A stretch of 64,000 nucleotides of DNA from Marinicella meishanensis (GTDB lineage: Bacteria > Pseudomonadota > Gammaproteobacteria > Xanthomonadales > Marinicellaceae), in assembly GCF_019931145.1 (NCBI RefSeq), contig NZ_JAIOUV010000006.1:1-64000 (forward strand), written 5' to 3'. Shown piece after piece: positions 50,256 to 59,529 of this stretch. Position 1 is the stretch's first letter, and every line of letters starts with the position of its first letter. A program made the translations under genes and the position numbers. The notes under the pieces were generated by a model. It searched no databases and was not told the origin of the DNA. It was given only the letters and a program-made list of their open reading frames with translations.

Positions 50256-52958
50256 ATGAAAAATAAAATAATTCTGGCCATGATGGCCACGGGGATGATG
50301 GTGACGGCTTTACCTACCCATGCCGGTCCCATCAACAACGAATGCGGTCCAGGCAGCACTGTCAACCCCGAAAACATCGACTGCCCCAATGACCCCAAAA
50401 CCACCAACTGGGAATACGACTTCATGAACATGTCATACGGCTGGGACAAGTCCTATGGCACGGCGCGGGTTGCGATCATTGAGCAAAATGTTGATCAAAA
50501 CATGATCTCCAATTCGCTGAACTCTGAATTTGGTCGGGTGCGGCTGCATGATTCTGGGAGTTATTATTGCAGAAACAATTGGAAATTGGATGAACACCAT
50601 AGAGCTTGGGCTCAAAATGACCCTAATTCTTCAAACTGTACAGGTACCTATAATGAAGAGGTCCTCAAACATTCGGTCAGAACACCTGGATCATTGAATT
50701 CGGACCAAAACCATATATTTTATCAACCTGATGTTTTTGTGAATGAACACGCTGTATATGATGACTCGACAACTGGCGACGGTTTCAATCAGTTCATTGA
50801 AGTCGCCGTAAAAAACACTTTACTGACTGGTGAGTTGGAATTCAGGTTTTATCATCAAGGCCAAAATAAATTTTTTTATGAGTGCTTAGACCCTGAAGAC
50901 ACTAACTACACCAGATTATGCATGAAAAAAGGCACCAATGTGGGCTCATACACCTTATTTTACATTGAAGGAAAGGCACCAGAGCTCGACGTGAATGACA
51001 TCAACTTTAACTTTCATGTTGATGGTGTTTCAATACAGAATGTAAAAGGCCTGAAAAAACATTGTGAACAAGGTGACTATGATTCGACTTACAACAATGG
51101 GTCAAGTTATTGTGGGCTCAGATCATATCATTTGGTTAATTTCATGGATTCATTTGTTGAAACCAAAGTTCAGTCATATGTTAATGCGAGTATTGTTCCT
51201 CTTAAGCACGGAGATTACATCATGAGTTTATTGGGGGCCAATGACAATGACAACACTGGGGCCCCGTCTTTTTGCCGCGAATGCAGTCTCAGTTTTTACA
51301 TGACTGAAGAACAACCCTTGCCGAATAGTAATAATTGGGGTGTAAGTATTGAGCAAGATGGAGTATTGACAGAGTTCACCTCCAGAAAAAGAAGGCTGGC
51401 TTTCAATAATGCAGTAGATCAAGGAGCACAAGTCATCAATTTGTCTGGATACTTTGGTCCAGAGGCTTACATGGATTGTGATACGCAGCAAGTCTTTGGC
51501 GTTGAACAAACATTCTGCGATCGGATGGAAGAAGCCTATGAGCGGGATGTGGTGTTTGTCGCGGCTGCCGGCAATCGTCGCGGTGCCAATTTCAACTGGC
51601 CAGCCAATGAAAGTGACTGGGTGATTGGTGTCGGTGGTATCGACAACCAAGGAGCCATTTGGGATGATTTGGCCACAGATGGCAGTTGCAACGGAGAACC
51701 CGAAGAATGTGGCTCACAATGGGGGGGTAACTTGCCGATCATGGCACCCGCCAAGAACGTCGAAGTGTTCCAAGAATGTGGTGAAGTAACCGATCCTGAT
51801 TGTTCTGATAATGTTTTCAGTTCATTGTACTTTACTCACGACGGTACCAGTTTTGCTGCGCCGATCATCAGTGGCGTTGTGGCCATCATCCGTTCCTTGA
51901 ATCCTTTGTCCTCGTTTGATGAAGTCAAAGACAATCTATACAACAGTCGCCTGTTTACTGACGCACAAAACCGGACGTATTCGGTGCCCAACATCAATTG
52001 GATCCTGAAAAACAAAGTCCTGGGCTTTTCCAATGGGGTCAAAATCGCCAATCGGGTGAAGCCCATGTTCCGCCTGAAAGCGACATACACCGATGGCAGT
52101 GACACCAAGGCCACACATTTGTCGACCTCCATCCCACAAGTGGCGGTGTCGGCGATCAAGCGCAAGTACCTGGCGGACATCGATGAAGAAACCGGTTTGA
52201 CTGAAAATTCAATCACATATGCGGTCGATCCCAGCGAGCCATTGGCCTTGGGTTATCCCAGTTTCCGCGGTTCGGGTGCCAGCAACAATGCCCGCGCGCC
52301 ATTTTATATCTTTGGTGGGCATGAGAATCCTTTCACCGGTGCCGATGATATGGTTCCGCTGCATCATTTTGGCTACAAAAAAGCCACCGGCTACACCAGT
52401 TATCCTGGCTGCGGCAGCCGGGGTGACCATGGCTATGCCACCACCACGATCAACAAGTTCGTGACCGACGACTTCATGAAATGTCAGTACACGCACAACC
52501 CATTCGTGTATGAAGGCATCGAAGGCTACTTGTTGCCCACCTGTCCGGTGCCTGGACAGTGTTACGGCGATGTCGTGGGTGGTGGTGGCAGTTATGGAGG
52601 CGGTTCGGGACTCGGTACGGGTGCCGGTCAGGTCAACACCGACGCCACCGCACCGCAATGTCTGAAAATCCGCTATTCATCGGTGGAAGACAGCCATGCC
52701 CTGTTCATGGCCTCTGAGCAAAGCAAGTTTGCCACTTACACCACTCCGATCACCAACTACAACGGCATGGCTGATGCGGAGTGTTTGGGGTATGTGTTCC
52801 CCAATGTGGACAGCGACACCGATGGCATCATTGATGGCATGGAGTTGGTGCTGGGTACCGATCCGAATGATCCGGATTCTGACGGTGATGGCTTGTTGGA
52901 TGGGGTTGAATACCCACCCGCCAGCAACTATGTGTCGGATCCAATGATTGCCAACTGA
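50256..52958 (+). CDS. Subtilase-family (S8) secreted protein with large insertion and Asp-to-Glu change
   Basis: A 900-residue exported protein. The signal 'IILAMMATGMMVTALPTHAG' ends near 24. The S8 blocks are all present in order: the Asp block reads 'VAIIEQNVDQNM' where 'VAVIDTGVD' is usual, so the catalytic Asp is Glu. The His block is 'LKHGDYIMSLLGAN' (HGxx with Tyr instead of the second His), the oxyanion Asn is in 'VFVAAAGN', and the Ser block is 'THDGTSFAAPIISGVVA'. About 240 residues are inserted between the Asp and His blocks, with cysteines and a beta-rich look. Thrombospondin-3-like calcium repeats end the protein ('DSDTDGIIDGMELVLGTD', 'DPDSDGDGLLDGVEYP'). Activity is uncertain. 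Confidence 0.85.
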   Translation: MKNKIILAMMATGMMVTALPTHAGPINNECGPGSTVNPENIDCPNDPKTTNWEYDFMNMSYGWDKSYGTARVAIIEQNVDQNMISNSLNSEFGRVRLHDSGSYYCRNNWKLDEHHRAWAQNDPNSSNCTGTYNEEVLKHSVRTPGSLNSDQNHIFYQPDVFVNEHAVYDDSTTGDGFNQFIEVAVKNTLLTGELEFRFYHQGQNKFFYECLDPEDTNYTRLCMKKGTNVGSYTLFYIEGKAPELDVNDINFNFHVDGVSIQNVKGLKKHCEQGDYDSTYNNGSSYCGLRSYHLVNFMDSFVETKVQSYVNASIVPLKHGDYIMSLLGANDNDNTGAPSFCRECSLSFYMTEEQPLPNSNNWGVSIEQDGVLTEFTSRKRRLAFNNAVDQGAQVINLSGYFGPEAYMDCDTQQVFGVEQTFCDRMEEAYERDVVFVAAAGNRRGANFNWPANESDWVIGVGGIDNQGAIWDDLATDGSCNGEPEECGSQWGGNLPIMAPAKNVEVFQECGEVTDPDCSDNVFSSLYFTHDGTSFAAPIISGVVAIIRSLNPLSSFDEVKDNLYNSRLFTDAQNRTYSVPNINWILKNKVLGFSNGVKIANRVKPMFRLKATYTDGSDTKATHLSTSIPQVAVSAIKRKYLADIDEETGLTENSITYAVDPSEPLALGYPSFRGSGASNNARAPFYIFGGHENPFTGADDMVPLHHFGYKKATGYTSYPGCGSRGDHGYATTTINKFVTDDFMKCQYTHNPFVYEGIEGYLLPTCPVPGQCYGDVVGGGGSYGGGSGLGTGAGQVNTDATAPQCLKIRYSSVEDSHALFMASEQSKFATYTTPITNYNGMADAECLGYVFPNVDSDTDGIIDGMELVLGTDPNDPDSDGDGLLDGVEYPPASNYVSDPMIAN

Positions 52959-52985
52959 TGCTTGTGCATCATGGTTTGTTCCGAA

Positions 52986-53015
52986 AAAACCGGTCTCCTT
53001 AGGGCCGGTTTTTTT
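52986..53015 (+). terminator. Rho-independent terminator
   Basis: AAAACCGG (52986-52993) pairs with CCGGTTTT (53005-53012), followed by more T. It lies 28 bp after the subtilase stop. Confidence 0.8.
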
Positions 53016-53122
53016 GTTGAACTGTGATTGGCCGCAAATTTGTTGCCATTAACCGAATGTGGGGCATGCAGCGCCTATAAGTGCGTTACAGTCAAGGTTT
53101 TGAAATAATCCGGAGGTGTCTG

Positions 53123-53776
53123 ATGAATACCTTACATGCAGGTTGTGGTTGTTTGATGTTGATCATGGGTGTTGGGGCCCAAGCCCAAGAATTACCAGCG
53201 CCATACCGCATTGATGGGGCGGTGAGTCATGCCGAACGGCGGACAGCGCAAGATTCAGCAGCCAACTTGATCACCGATCAATTGACTGTGGTGGAAACCG
53301 ATGCGGTCTTTTATGTGGGCATCCAGTCGAACACCCGCACCATTGCCAATGTGTATGCCATGGGTGCAGATGTGATCAAGATCATGCATGCCTCAGCGGC
53401 ATTGGGTGAATACAATTACCTGCGTCAAGATGGGCAATGGCACCCAGACCGCGAGCAATGGCAGTGGCGCTATCGGGACCTGACGATTTGGGATGAATTG
53501 CACGCCCAACCCTTGCAAGATATGGCTTCGTTTTATGCCGAGTTTGGTTGGTTTGCCAACACCATTTCCCAGGGCAGTTACCGGGAATGGGAATTTGTGA
53601 TATCCAAAAAAATAGTCAAAGACATCAGAGATTTGGGGGTGACTTTTACGTACCAAGGTGAGGTAACCCATTTGGTCAATCAACCGACTTGGTTCAATGG
53701 GGTGACTGACGACAAGCAAATCAATCAAGGATTGCACAACGGCGACATGCCGGCAAGCATCGTGCCCAACCAATGA
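53123..53776 (+). CDS. Exported protein of unknown function
   Basis: A 217-residue exported protein. The signal 'CGCLMLIMGVGAQAQELP' ends near 22 (A-Q-A). The mature part has a regular, beta-rich middle ('LTVVETDAVFYVGIQSNTRT') and acidic, aromatic runs ('REQWQWRYRDLTIWDE'). I do not recognise a family. ATG 53123 follows CCGGAGG, a strong ribosome site. It stands alone. Confidence 0.7.
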   Translation: MNTLHAGCGCLMLIMGVGAQAQELPAPYRIDGAVSHAERRTAQDSAANLITDQLTVVETDAVFYVGIQSNTRTIANVYAMGADVIKIMHASAALGEYNYLRQDGQWHPDREQWQWRYRDLTIWDELHAQPLQDMASFYAEFGWFANTISQGSYREWEFVISKKIVKDIRDLGVTFTYQGEVTHLVNQPTWFNGVTDDKQINQGLHNGDMPASIVPNQ

Positions 53777-53869
53777 ATGGCCACAGTTTGGCTTGACTGC
53801 GTGCAGCTGGTCAAACAGCGTGCAGTGTGGTTAGGCCAGTTTACCAGTCATTGTTTGGTGGGTGAATGA

Positions 53870-53892
53870 GGCCAGCCCGTATGAGGCTGGCC
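53870..53892 (+). terminator. G/C-rich hairpin
   Basis: GGCCAGCC (53870-53877) pairs perfectly with GGCTGGCC (53885-53892) around a 7-base loop. It follows the unknown exported gene by 93 bp and has no T-run. A short frame over it (53862-54185) is not protein-like and is not called. Confidence 0.4.
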
Positions 53893-54190
53893 AAGTGCTG
53901 CACAGAAGATCCGCTCACAAAGTGCCCAATGCAATGATTGATTCAAAGCAATTGGGTTACATCATGAATGAAGCAGCCCGCCAAGTGATGGTTGATGAGA
54001 ATGGGTTGATCGGATATTGCAGGCTGTTGGCTGTGGTGGTGTCTGAGCTGACGTTGGAGCCAATGAATTGGCTGCCAGACTGGTCACTGAACGTGGTGCC
54101 ATTGGCGTCTACTGCCGTCAGTTGGGATTGGGCCCAGATGGTGGTTTGCTGGATGGGTGGGAACGGTCCGGGGACCAGCGGGTAATGCGA

Positions 54191-54367
54191 CTCAATCGAC
54201 AAAACTCAAATGGTACGCATGACCAGGCATTGGCATGACCAATTTCAGGGCAAAAACTCTGAAAAAGCGGTCATCTTGACCGCTGTGAAACCGCAGGATT
54301 GGTTTGGGTGTCGTCAACCGCCATCAAGGTAGCAGCATGCGGACCATTTGAGTTTTGTCGATTGAGT
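54191..54367. mobile_element. MITE-like element with 31-bp terminal inverted repeats
   Basis: Left arm 54191-54221 (begins CTCAATCGACAAAACTCAAA) and right arm 54337-54367 are inverted copies, matching at 30 of 31 positions. Inside is a perfect 8-bp hairpin, AGCGGTCA-TCT-TGACCGCT (54266-54284). The element is 177 bp, has no gene, and sits 82 bp upstream of the DUF2339 gene, so it may also act as an RNA structure in the leader. Target-site duplications are not clear by eye. A 15-bp match to one end occurs at 46231. Confidence 0.65.
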
Positions 54368-54449
54368 GATGGCCTTCTGCTGAGAATGATGTCAGAATCA
54401 TGACATGTGGGTAAAATCAACAGAACTTGAATAGGGAGGTTGTTCATTC

Positions 54450-57400
54450 ATGAAGGTTTTGGCTTTTGTGGTGGCCGGTGCCATCTTGTTGGCTTATGGT
54501 GATGAAGGCATGGCCATCTTGTTGGTGGGCTTGCTGCTTTATTTGTTGGTGCGTTTGGCGGCCTTGGATAAACGGGTGGCTGAATTGGAGCGGCAGCTGC
54601 GTGACCCGACAGCACGCCGTATGTCAGGCAAACACTCAGCGCAAGAGACCAATGCATCAAGCGAGGTGTCCTCAACACCTGCGCCTGAACCGGTGTCTGC
54701 CAAGGTCCCAACAGACCCCTCGACCTCACCGGTATCTGAGGCGTCATCTCCGCCGACATTTGCGGTTGAATTCGAAAAAGAGCCGATGACTCCCATTGAC
54801 AAACCCGCAGCACAACCAGCGAGGATTCCAGAAAAAAGCGAAGGCTTGGCGCCCACTGAACCCAAACCGACCGCTGCTGTCGACACCAAAGCCACGGTGA
54901 AAACGGCGGCTGCCAAAGTCAAAGTCGCACCACCCAAATCACCACTCAAATCACCACCCAGGCCACCGGCCAAGCCTTCGGCATTTGAGCAGGCATTGGA
55001 TCGCGGCTTGCAGAAAATCAAAGATCTGGTAGTGGGTTATTTCACCGGGGGCAACTCCTTGGTTCGCACCGGCATGCTGGTGTTGTTTGTCGGCGTGGCG
55101 TTTTTGTTGAAATACGTCGCCGAACGCACCGTGGTGCCGGTGGAAGTGCGTTATATTGGGGTGCTGTTGGCGGCCCTGGTGATGCTGATTTTGGGTTGGC
55201 GATTGCGGCCCAAACGCCCCGGATATGCCTTGAGCTTACAAGGCGGTGGCATCGGCTTGCTGTATTTGACTTTATTTGCTGCCTTGCGCATACACCAATT
55301 GCTGCCACCCTCGGTGGTGCTGTTGTGTTTGATCGGTATTGTGGTGTTGGCGTCTGCTTTGGCGGTGCTGCAAAACGCCATGGCCTTGGCAGTGATTGGG
55401 GTGATCGGCGGCTTTGCGGCGCCGATATTGACTTCAACCGGCAGTGGCTCGCATGTGCAGCTGTTTGCCTATTACCTGTTGTTGAACCTCGGTATTTTGG
55501 GCATGGCCTGGTTCCGATCCTGGCGGTTGTTGAATGTGCTGGGTTTTGTGGCCACTTTCGCGGTGGGCTCATTGTGGGGCTTGCAGTACTACCAGCCGGC
55601 TTACTTTGCCACGGTGGAACCGTTTTTGATCGCTCATTTTTTGTTGTATGTGTTGATCGCTGTGTTGTTTGCTTTCAAACAACCACCCAAACTCAGAGGC
55701 ATCAACGACGGTACCTTGATTTTTGGTACCCCCATCGTGGTCTTTGCACTGCAGGCTGGCCTGGTTAAGGACTGGACCTATGGCTTGGCTTATTCGGCTT
55801 TGGTGCTGGGTGTGTTTTACGTCTTGTTGGCTTGGTTGATCAAGCTCATGCACCGCCCCTTTTTCAAAGACTTGGTGGAATCCTTTGTGGCCTTGGGGAT
55901 CGGTTTTGCAACCTTGGCCATTCCTTTGGGCTTTGATGGCCGGGTCACTTCGGCCATGTGGGTGGCCGAAGCCAGTGCACTGTTGTGGGTGGGTGTGCGC
56001 CAGTCACGCCTGTTGCCACGGCTCAGTGCTTATGCCTTGACTGCCATGGGATGTGTGGCTTTTTTCCTGGAGCCGCCAGGCAGTGGTGACTTGTTGCCGT
56101 TCTTGAATGCCGATTTTGTTGGGGTGTTGATGGTGGTGGCGGCCAGTGCGTTCATGGGCTGGTATGTGCGTGCCCAAGGTCAGCGCCTGTGGTCGGCAGA
56201 AGCCACCTGGATACCGCGTTTGATGTGGCTCAATACGGTGCTGTGGTGGTTGGGCGGATCCTTGGTAGAACTGCATCGGCATTTTCCAGAGCAGGTGTAT
56301 TTGCTGCAATCCCTGTGGTTGGTGGTGACGGTGGTGTGGCTGTTGGTGGTGGCACAGCGACTGGCTGACGGTTTGTTGGTGGCCTATGCCTTGATCATCC
56401 AATGTTTGATGCTGCCATTGTTGTTACTGACGCCAACCGGGGCCTTATCTGAGCCGTTGATCAATGTCAGATTTCTGGGCTTGATGGTGGTGGCTGTGTT
56501 TTACCTGGCCATGTCGTTGTTTTGGCGCCAGTTAGATTGGCCCAAGTCACCGGCTTCTCTGGCCCAGGGCATCAATCATCGCTTGTTGTCACGTTTTGTG
56601 TTGGCCGTTGGTGTGGTGTTGTGGCTGTTGGGCCTGACCATTGAGATTCAGCAGTGGTATGCGTTCGGTCAGCTGTTGTGGATGATGTTGATGATGGCTG
56701 GTTCAGCCGCCCTGTTGTGGGGTGTCGGCCGGCGCTTATCGCAAACAGATTTCATCTGGGCTGCGGTGTCGGTGGTGTTGGCCATGGTCTTGCCATTGTA
56801 TTTCTCCTTGCTGGCCGGTGAGTGGTTCGTGCCCAGTCGGGTCGATGACCCGCTGCCGGTGTTCAATGTCACGGGCCTGTCCTTGCTGATTTACTTTTTG
56901 GCCCATTTCAGTTTCAGTCACCACTGGCAAAAACACCGTTATGCTGAGCAAGCATTCAACGATCAAGTGATCTCTCGGGTGCTGTTGGGGTTGGCCATGG
57001 GGGCTTGGGCAATGGCTGGCTGGCTGGAAATCGAGGCGTTCTTTGCGCTGCCGCAGTTGATGTCGGTGCTGGTGGCGTTTGTGGCCTTGTCGGTGGTGTT
57101 GTTTGTGTGGCTGGCACACCGCTTGCAGTGGTCCGATTTGCATCGCATCAAATATGCCTTGACACCCCTGTTGATGTATATGGCGCTGGTGACCACCGCA
57201 CTGCAGGACTTTCATGCCGGTTATGGCTGGGCAGCCTGGCTGTTGGCTTTTGCGGTGAATTATTGGCTGCTGCGGGTGTATGAAGGCGCGTCGTTCAAAT
57301 GGGCCGCTGGCTACCATGTGGCCAGTTTGTGGTTGTTGGCCATGGTGTTGATGCTGGATGCCGTGTCTTGGGTAGGTGACTGGTTGGGCCAAAACAACAT

Positions 57401-58121
57401 TTGGTACCACGCCACGGCACCGGCTGTGCTGTTGCTGCTCTGTGGCGCGGTGATGGCTTTGAAGCACCGTTTGCATTGGCCCTTGGTGGTGCAACAAATG
57501 GCCTATTTCAGCCGGGCCATTCCGGTCATGCTGTGGCTGTTGTGGGGCTTGGTGGTGTGGATGAATCTGCGTGAACCCGGTGCGCTGTTGGGCGTGCCTT
57601 ATTGGCCGCTGCTCAATGCCATGGATTTGGTGGCCTTGATGGCCATGGCTTTGGCTGTGGTCAGGCACCGCCAAGACGAGATGGCGTTCCTGATGCCATC
57701 GATGAAAGCCAAATATGTGGTGGCAGCGAGCACCGGTTTCTTGCTGCTCAATGCCACCATGTTGCGCTGTTTCCATTATTGGTATGGCATCGAATACCGG
57801 TGGTCAGATATGCTGAATTCTTACCTGGTGCAAACCGGGTTCAGTGTGTTGTGGGCTACCACTGCTTTGGCTTTGATGGTGTTGGCGACCCAGCGGCACT
57901 GGCGCCAAGTGTGGCTGGTGGGATTGGGTTTGATGGTCGTGGTGGTGATCAAATTGTTCACGGTTGACATGTCCGCTTCGGGATCCATCGAGCGCATTGT
58001 GGCGTTTTTGTCGGTGGGTTTCTTGATCTCGGTGGTGGGGTATTTTTCTCCGATACCGCCTGGCTCTGCGAAACCAGATGAGCCGAAATCAACACCAGCG
58101 GAGACACCAAGTGAGAAATAA
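54450..58121 (+). CDS. DUF2339 multispan membrane protein
   Basis: A 1223-residue inner-membrane protein with about 25-30 hydrophobic segments. The N-terminus has one helix and a coiled-coil-like stretch ('LAALDKRVAELERQLRD'), then a Pro/Ala/Lys-rich linker (about 55-180) that is probably cytoplasmic, then the membrane part starting 'NSLVRTGMLVLFVGVAFLLK', typical of DUF2339. The family's function is not known. The DUF3999 gene overlaps its end, and these two families are commonly paired, which suggests a joint complex in the envelope. The upstream MITE-like element may affect expression. Confidence 0.93.
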   Translation: MKVLAFVVAGAILLAYGDEGMAILLVGLLLYLLVRLAALDKRVAELERQLRDPTARRMSGKHSAQETNASSEVSSTPAPEPVSAKVPTDPSTSPVSEASSPPTFAVEFEKEPMTPIDKPAAQPARIPEKSEGLAPTEPKPTAAVDTKATVKTAAAKVKVAPPKSPLKSPPRPPAKPSAFEQALDRGLQKIKDLVVGYFTGGNSLVRTGMLVLFVGVAFLLKYVAERTVVPVEVRYIGVLLAALVMLILGWRLRPKRPGYALSLQGGGIGLLYLTLFAALRIHQLLPPSVVLLCLIGIVVLASALAVLQNAMALAVIGVIGGFAAPILTSTGSGSHVQLFAYYLLLNLGILGMAWFRSWRLLNVLGFVATFAVGSLWGLQYYQPAYFATVEPFLIAHFLLYVLIAVLFAFKQPPKLRGINDGTLIFGTPIVVFALQAGLVKDWTYGLAYSALVLGVFYVLLAWLIKLMHRPFFKDLVESFVALGIGFATLAIPLGFDGRVTSAMWVAEASALLWVGVRQSRLLPRLSAYALTAMGCVAFFLEPPGSGDLLPFLNADFVGVLMVVAASAFMGWYVRAQGQRLWSAEATWIPRLMWLNTVLWWLGGSLVELHRHFPEQVYLLQSLWLVVTVVWLLVVAQRLADGLLVAYALIIQCLMLPLLLLTPTGALSEPLINVRFLGLMVVAVFYLAMSLFWRQLDWPKSPASLAQGINHRLLSRFVLAVGVVLWLLGLTIEIQQWYAFGQLLWMMLMMAGSAALLWGVGRRLSQTDFIWAAVSVVLAMVLPLYFSLLAGEWFVPSRVDDPLPVFNVTGLSLLIYFLAHFSFSHHWQKHRYAEQAFNDQVISRVLLGLAMGAWAMAGWLEIEAFFALPQLMSVLVAFVALSVVLFVWLAHRLQWSDLHRIKYALTPLLMYMALVTTALQDFHAGYGWAAWLLAFAVNYWLLRVYEGASFKWAAGYHVASLWLLAMVLMLDAVSWVGDWLGQNNIWYHATAPAVLLLLCGAVMALKHRLHWPLVVQQMAYFSRAIPVMLWLLWGLVVWMNLREPGALLGVPYWPLLNAMDLVALMAMALAVVRHRQDEMAFLMPSMKAKYVVAASTGFLLLNATMLRCFHYWYGIEYRWSDMLNSYLVQTGFSVLWATTALALMVLATQRHWRQVWLVGLGLMVVVVIKLFTVDMSASGSIERIVAFLSVGFLISVVGYFSPIPPGSAKPDEPKSTPAETPSEK

Positions 58122-59529
58122 TTCGCCAACTGAGTGGCCCAGAAAGTGGCGCATTAGGTGGCTGGCCCTGTGGTGCTGTGCCTTCAGTGCGCAGGCGGAA
58201 TTTCGCCATGCCATGCCATTGCACTTGACACAAAAAGCTGATGGCTATCGTTTGTCGATACCGGCTGCCGTCTATCTCCATGCCCACAATGCCGATTTGC
58301 GCGATGTGCGGATCCTCAATGCAGCTGGCGATGAGGTGCCCATCAGAATCACCATGGACGAAGATCAATGGCGCCAAACCTGGTCAGCAGTGACCCTGCC
58401 GCTGTTCAACCTCCAAACCACCAAAGACTTTCCGATCAACAGCCAACAAGTCAAAACCACCTGGACCGGTGATCAGCAAAGCATCACCGTCACCACCAAC
58501 GAAGCCGTCAAACGGTTCCTGCAAAGCCAGGAACAAACCAGCCGCAATCAGGTGTTGCTTGATGCCACGGTATTGAGCCATCAATCGGCGGTGGCCTTGG
58601 AGTTGGATTGGACTTTCGCCACTGCCGGTAACCGGGTGTTTTATGTGGACTTGCTGGGCAGCACAGATTTGGCTGATTGGCAGGTGGTGTTGCCGCGGCA
58701 CAAATTGGTGGAAGTCAACACCGGCCAGCGGGTGGTGTATGAAAACCGCTTGAATTTACCTCAGCGTACCCACCGGTATTATCAACTGCGGTTTCATGGC
58801 CCGGTGGTGCCGGTGGTTAACAGGGTGACTGCCGTGACGGTGCAACAACATGTAGACCGGCCACTGCGGTGGTTGCCCATTGATCGGTTTGAGGCATTGG
58901 ACCCTGCTTTGCATGGTCATGTGTTGCAATGGGACACCGGCGGTCATTACCCGGTTGAAGCCGTGAAGCTGTCATTTGATTACCAAAATCTGATGGCCGA
59001 TGTGCAACTGCAATCCCGTCCCAATGACCAAGCACCTTGGCGGGTGGTGGCACAAAGCGGGATTTATGAGGTGGGATCCGGCGAATTGTCGATGTTCAAT
59101 GACCGTTTGGCCGTGCCAACAAACCACCACCGCCATTGGCGTTTGCGCACTGAGTCGACCATCAACAGCCAATGGGTCGATGGCATCGAAATGGCCTGGC
59201 GCGCTCACCTGCTTCAGTTTCTGGCCCAAGGGGCCGGGCCCTATACTTTGGTTTTTGGTGATGAGCAGGTCAATGCCTGGCCTGACAATGCCTGGTACCA
59301 AGCCTTGGATCCTGACCTGCAAACAGGCCTGTTTGTCGATGCCGTGCAAGTGGGGCCGATGACAACCACCCCTGAGCCGGTCATCGAACCCGAAACTAGT
59401 GTCCAAGAGGACCCCATCAGCCGCTGGGTGTTTTGGGGCTTGCTCACCTTGGTGTTGATGATCTTGCTGCTGATGGCGGTGCGGTTGTTGCGGGAAGTGG
59501 CTTCAGGCTCAGGAGAATCAGTTGACTGA
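58111..59529 (+). CDS. DUF3999 exported membrane-anchored protein
   Basis: A 472-residue protein with signal 'WLALWCCAFSAQAEF' and one C-terminal membrane helix ('RWVFWGLLTLVLMILLLMAV'), so the bulk faces the periplasm. The body matches DUF3999: 'LRDVRILNAAGDEVPIRI', 'RYYQLRFHGPVVPVVNRVTA' and 'GPYTLVFGDEQVNAWPDNAW'. I prefer GTG 58111 as the start because GGAG lies 7 bases upstream; an ATG at 58078 is possible but inside the previous gene by 44 bp. It overlaps the DUF2339 stop and the next gene, so the three are one operon. Confidence 0.88.
   Translation: MRNNSPTEWPRKWRIRWLALWCCAFSAQAEFRHAMPLHLTQKADGYRLSIPAAVYLHAHNADLRDVRILNAAGDEVPIRITMDEDQWRQTWSAVTLPLFNLQTTKDFPINSQQVKTTWTGDQQSITVTTNEAVKRFLQSQEQTSRNQVLLDATVLSHQSAVALELDWTFATAGNRVFYVDLLGSTDLADWQVVLPRHKLVEVNTGQRVVYENRLNLPQRTHRYYQLRFHGPVVPVVNRVTAVTVQQHVDRPLRWLPIDRFEALDPALHGHVLQWDTGGHYPVEAVKLSFDYQNLMADVQLQSRPNDQAPWRVVAQSGIYEVGSGELSMFNDRLAVPTNHHRHWRLRTESTINSQWVDGIEMAWRAHLLQFLAQGAGPYTLVFGDEQVNAWPDNAWYQALDPDLQTGLFVDAVQVGPMTTTPEPVIEPETSVQEDPISRWVFWGLLTLVLMILLLMAVRLLREVASGSGESVD

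Noticed and set aside
53862-54185. 107-codon plus-strand frame, and an 81-codon minus-strand frame at 53957-54202
   Set aside because: Neither has a ribosome site or a convincing protein-like sequence; the first begins just before a G/C hairpin and the second starts inside the MITE arm. A gene remnant cannot be excluded.
56736-57776. Minus-strand 346-codon frame inside the DUF2339 gene
   Set aside because: His/Gln-rich antisense frame of a Leu/Val-rich membrane protein; no ribosome site or recognisable motif.
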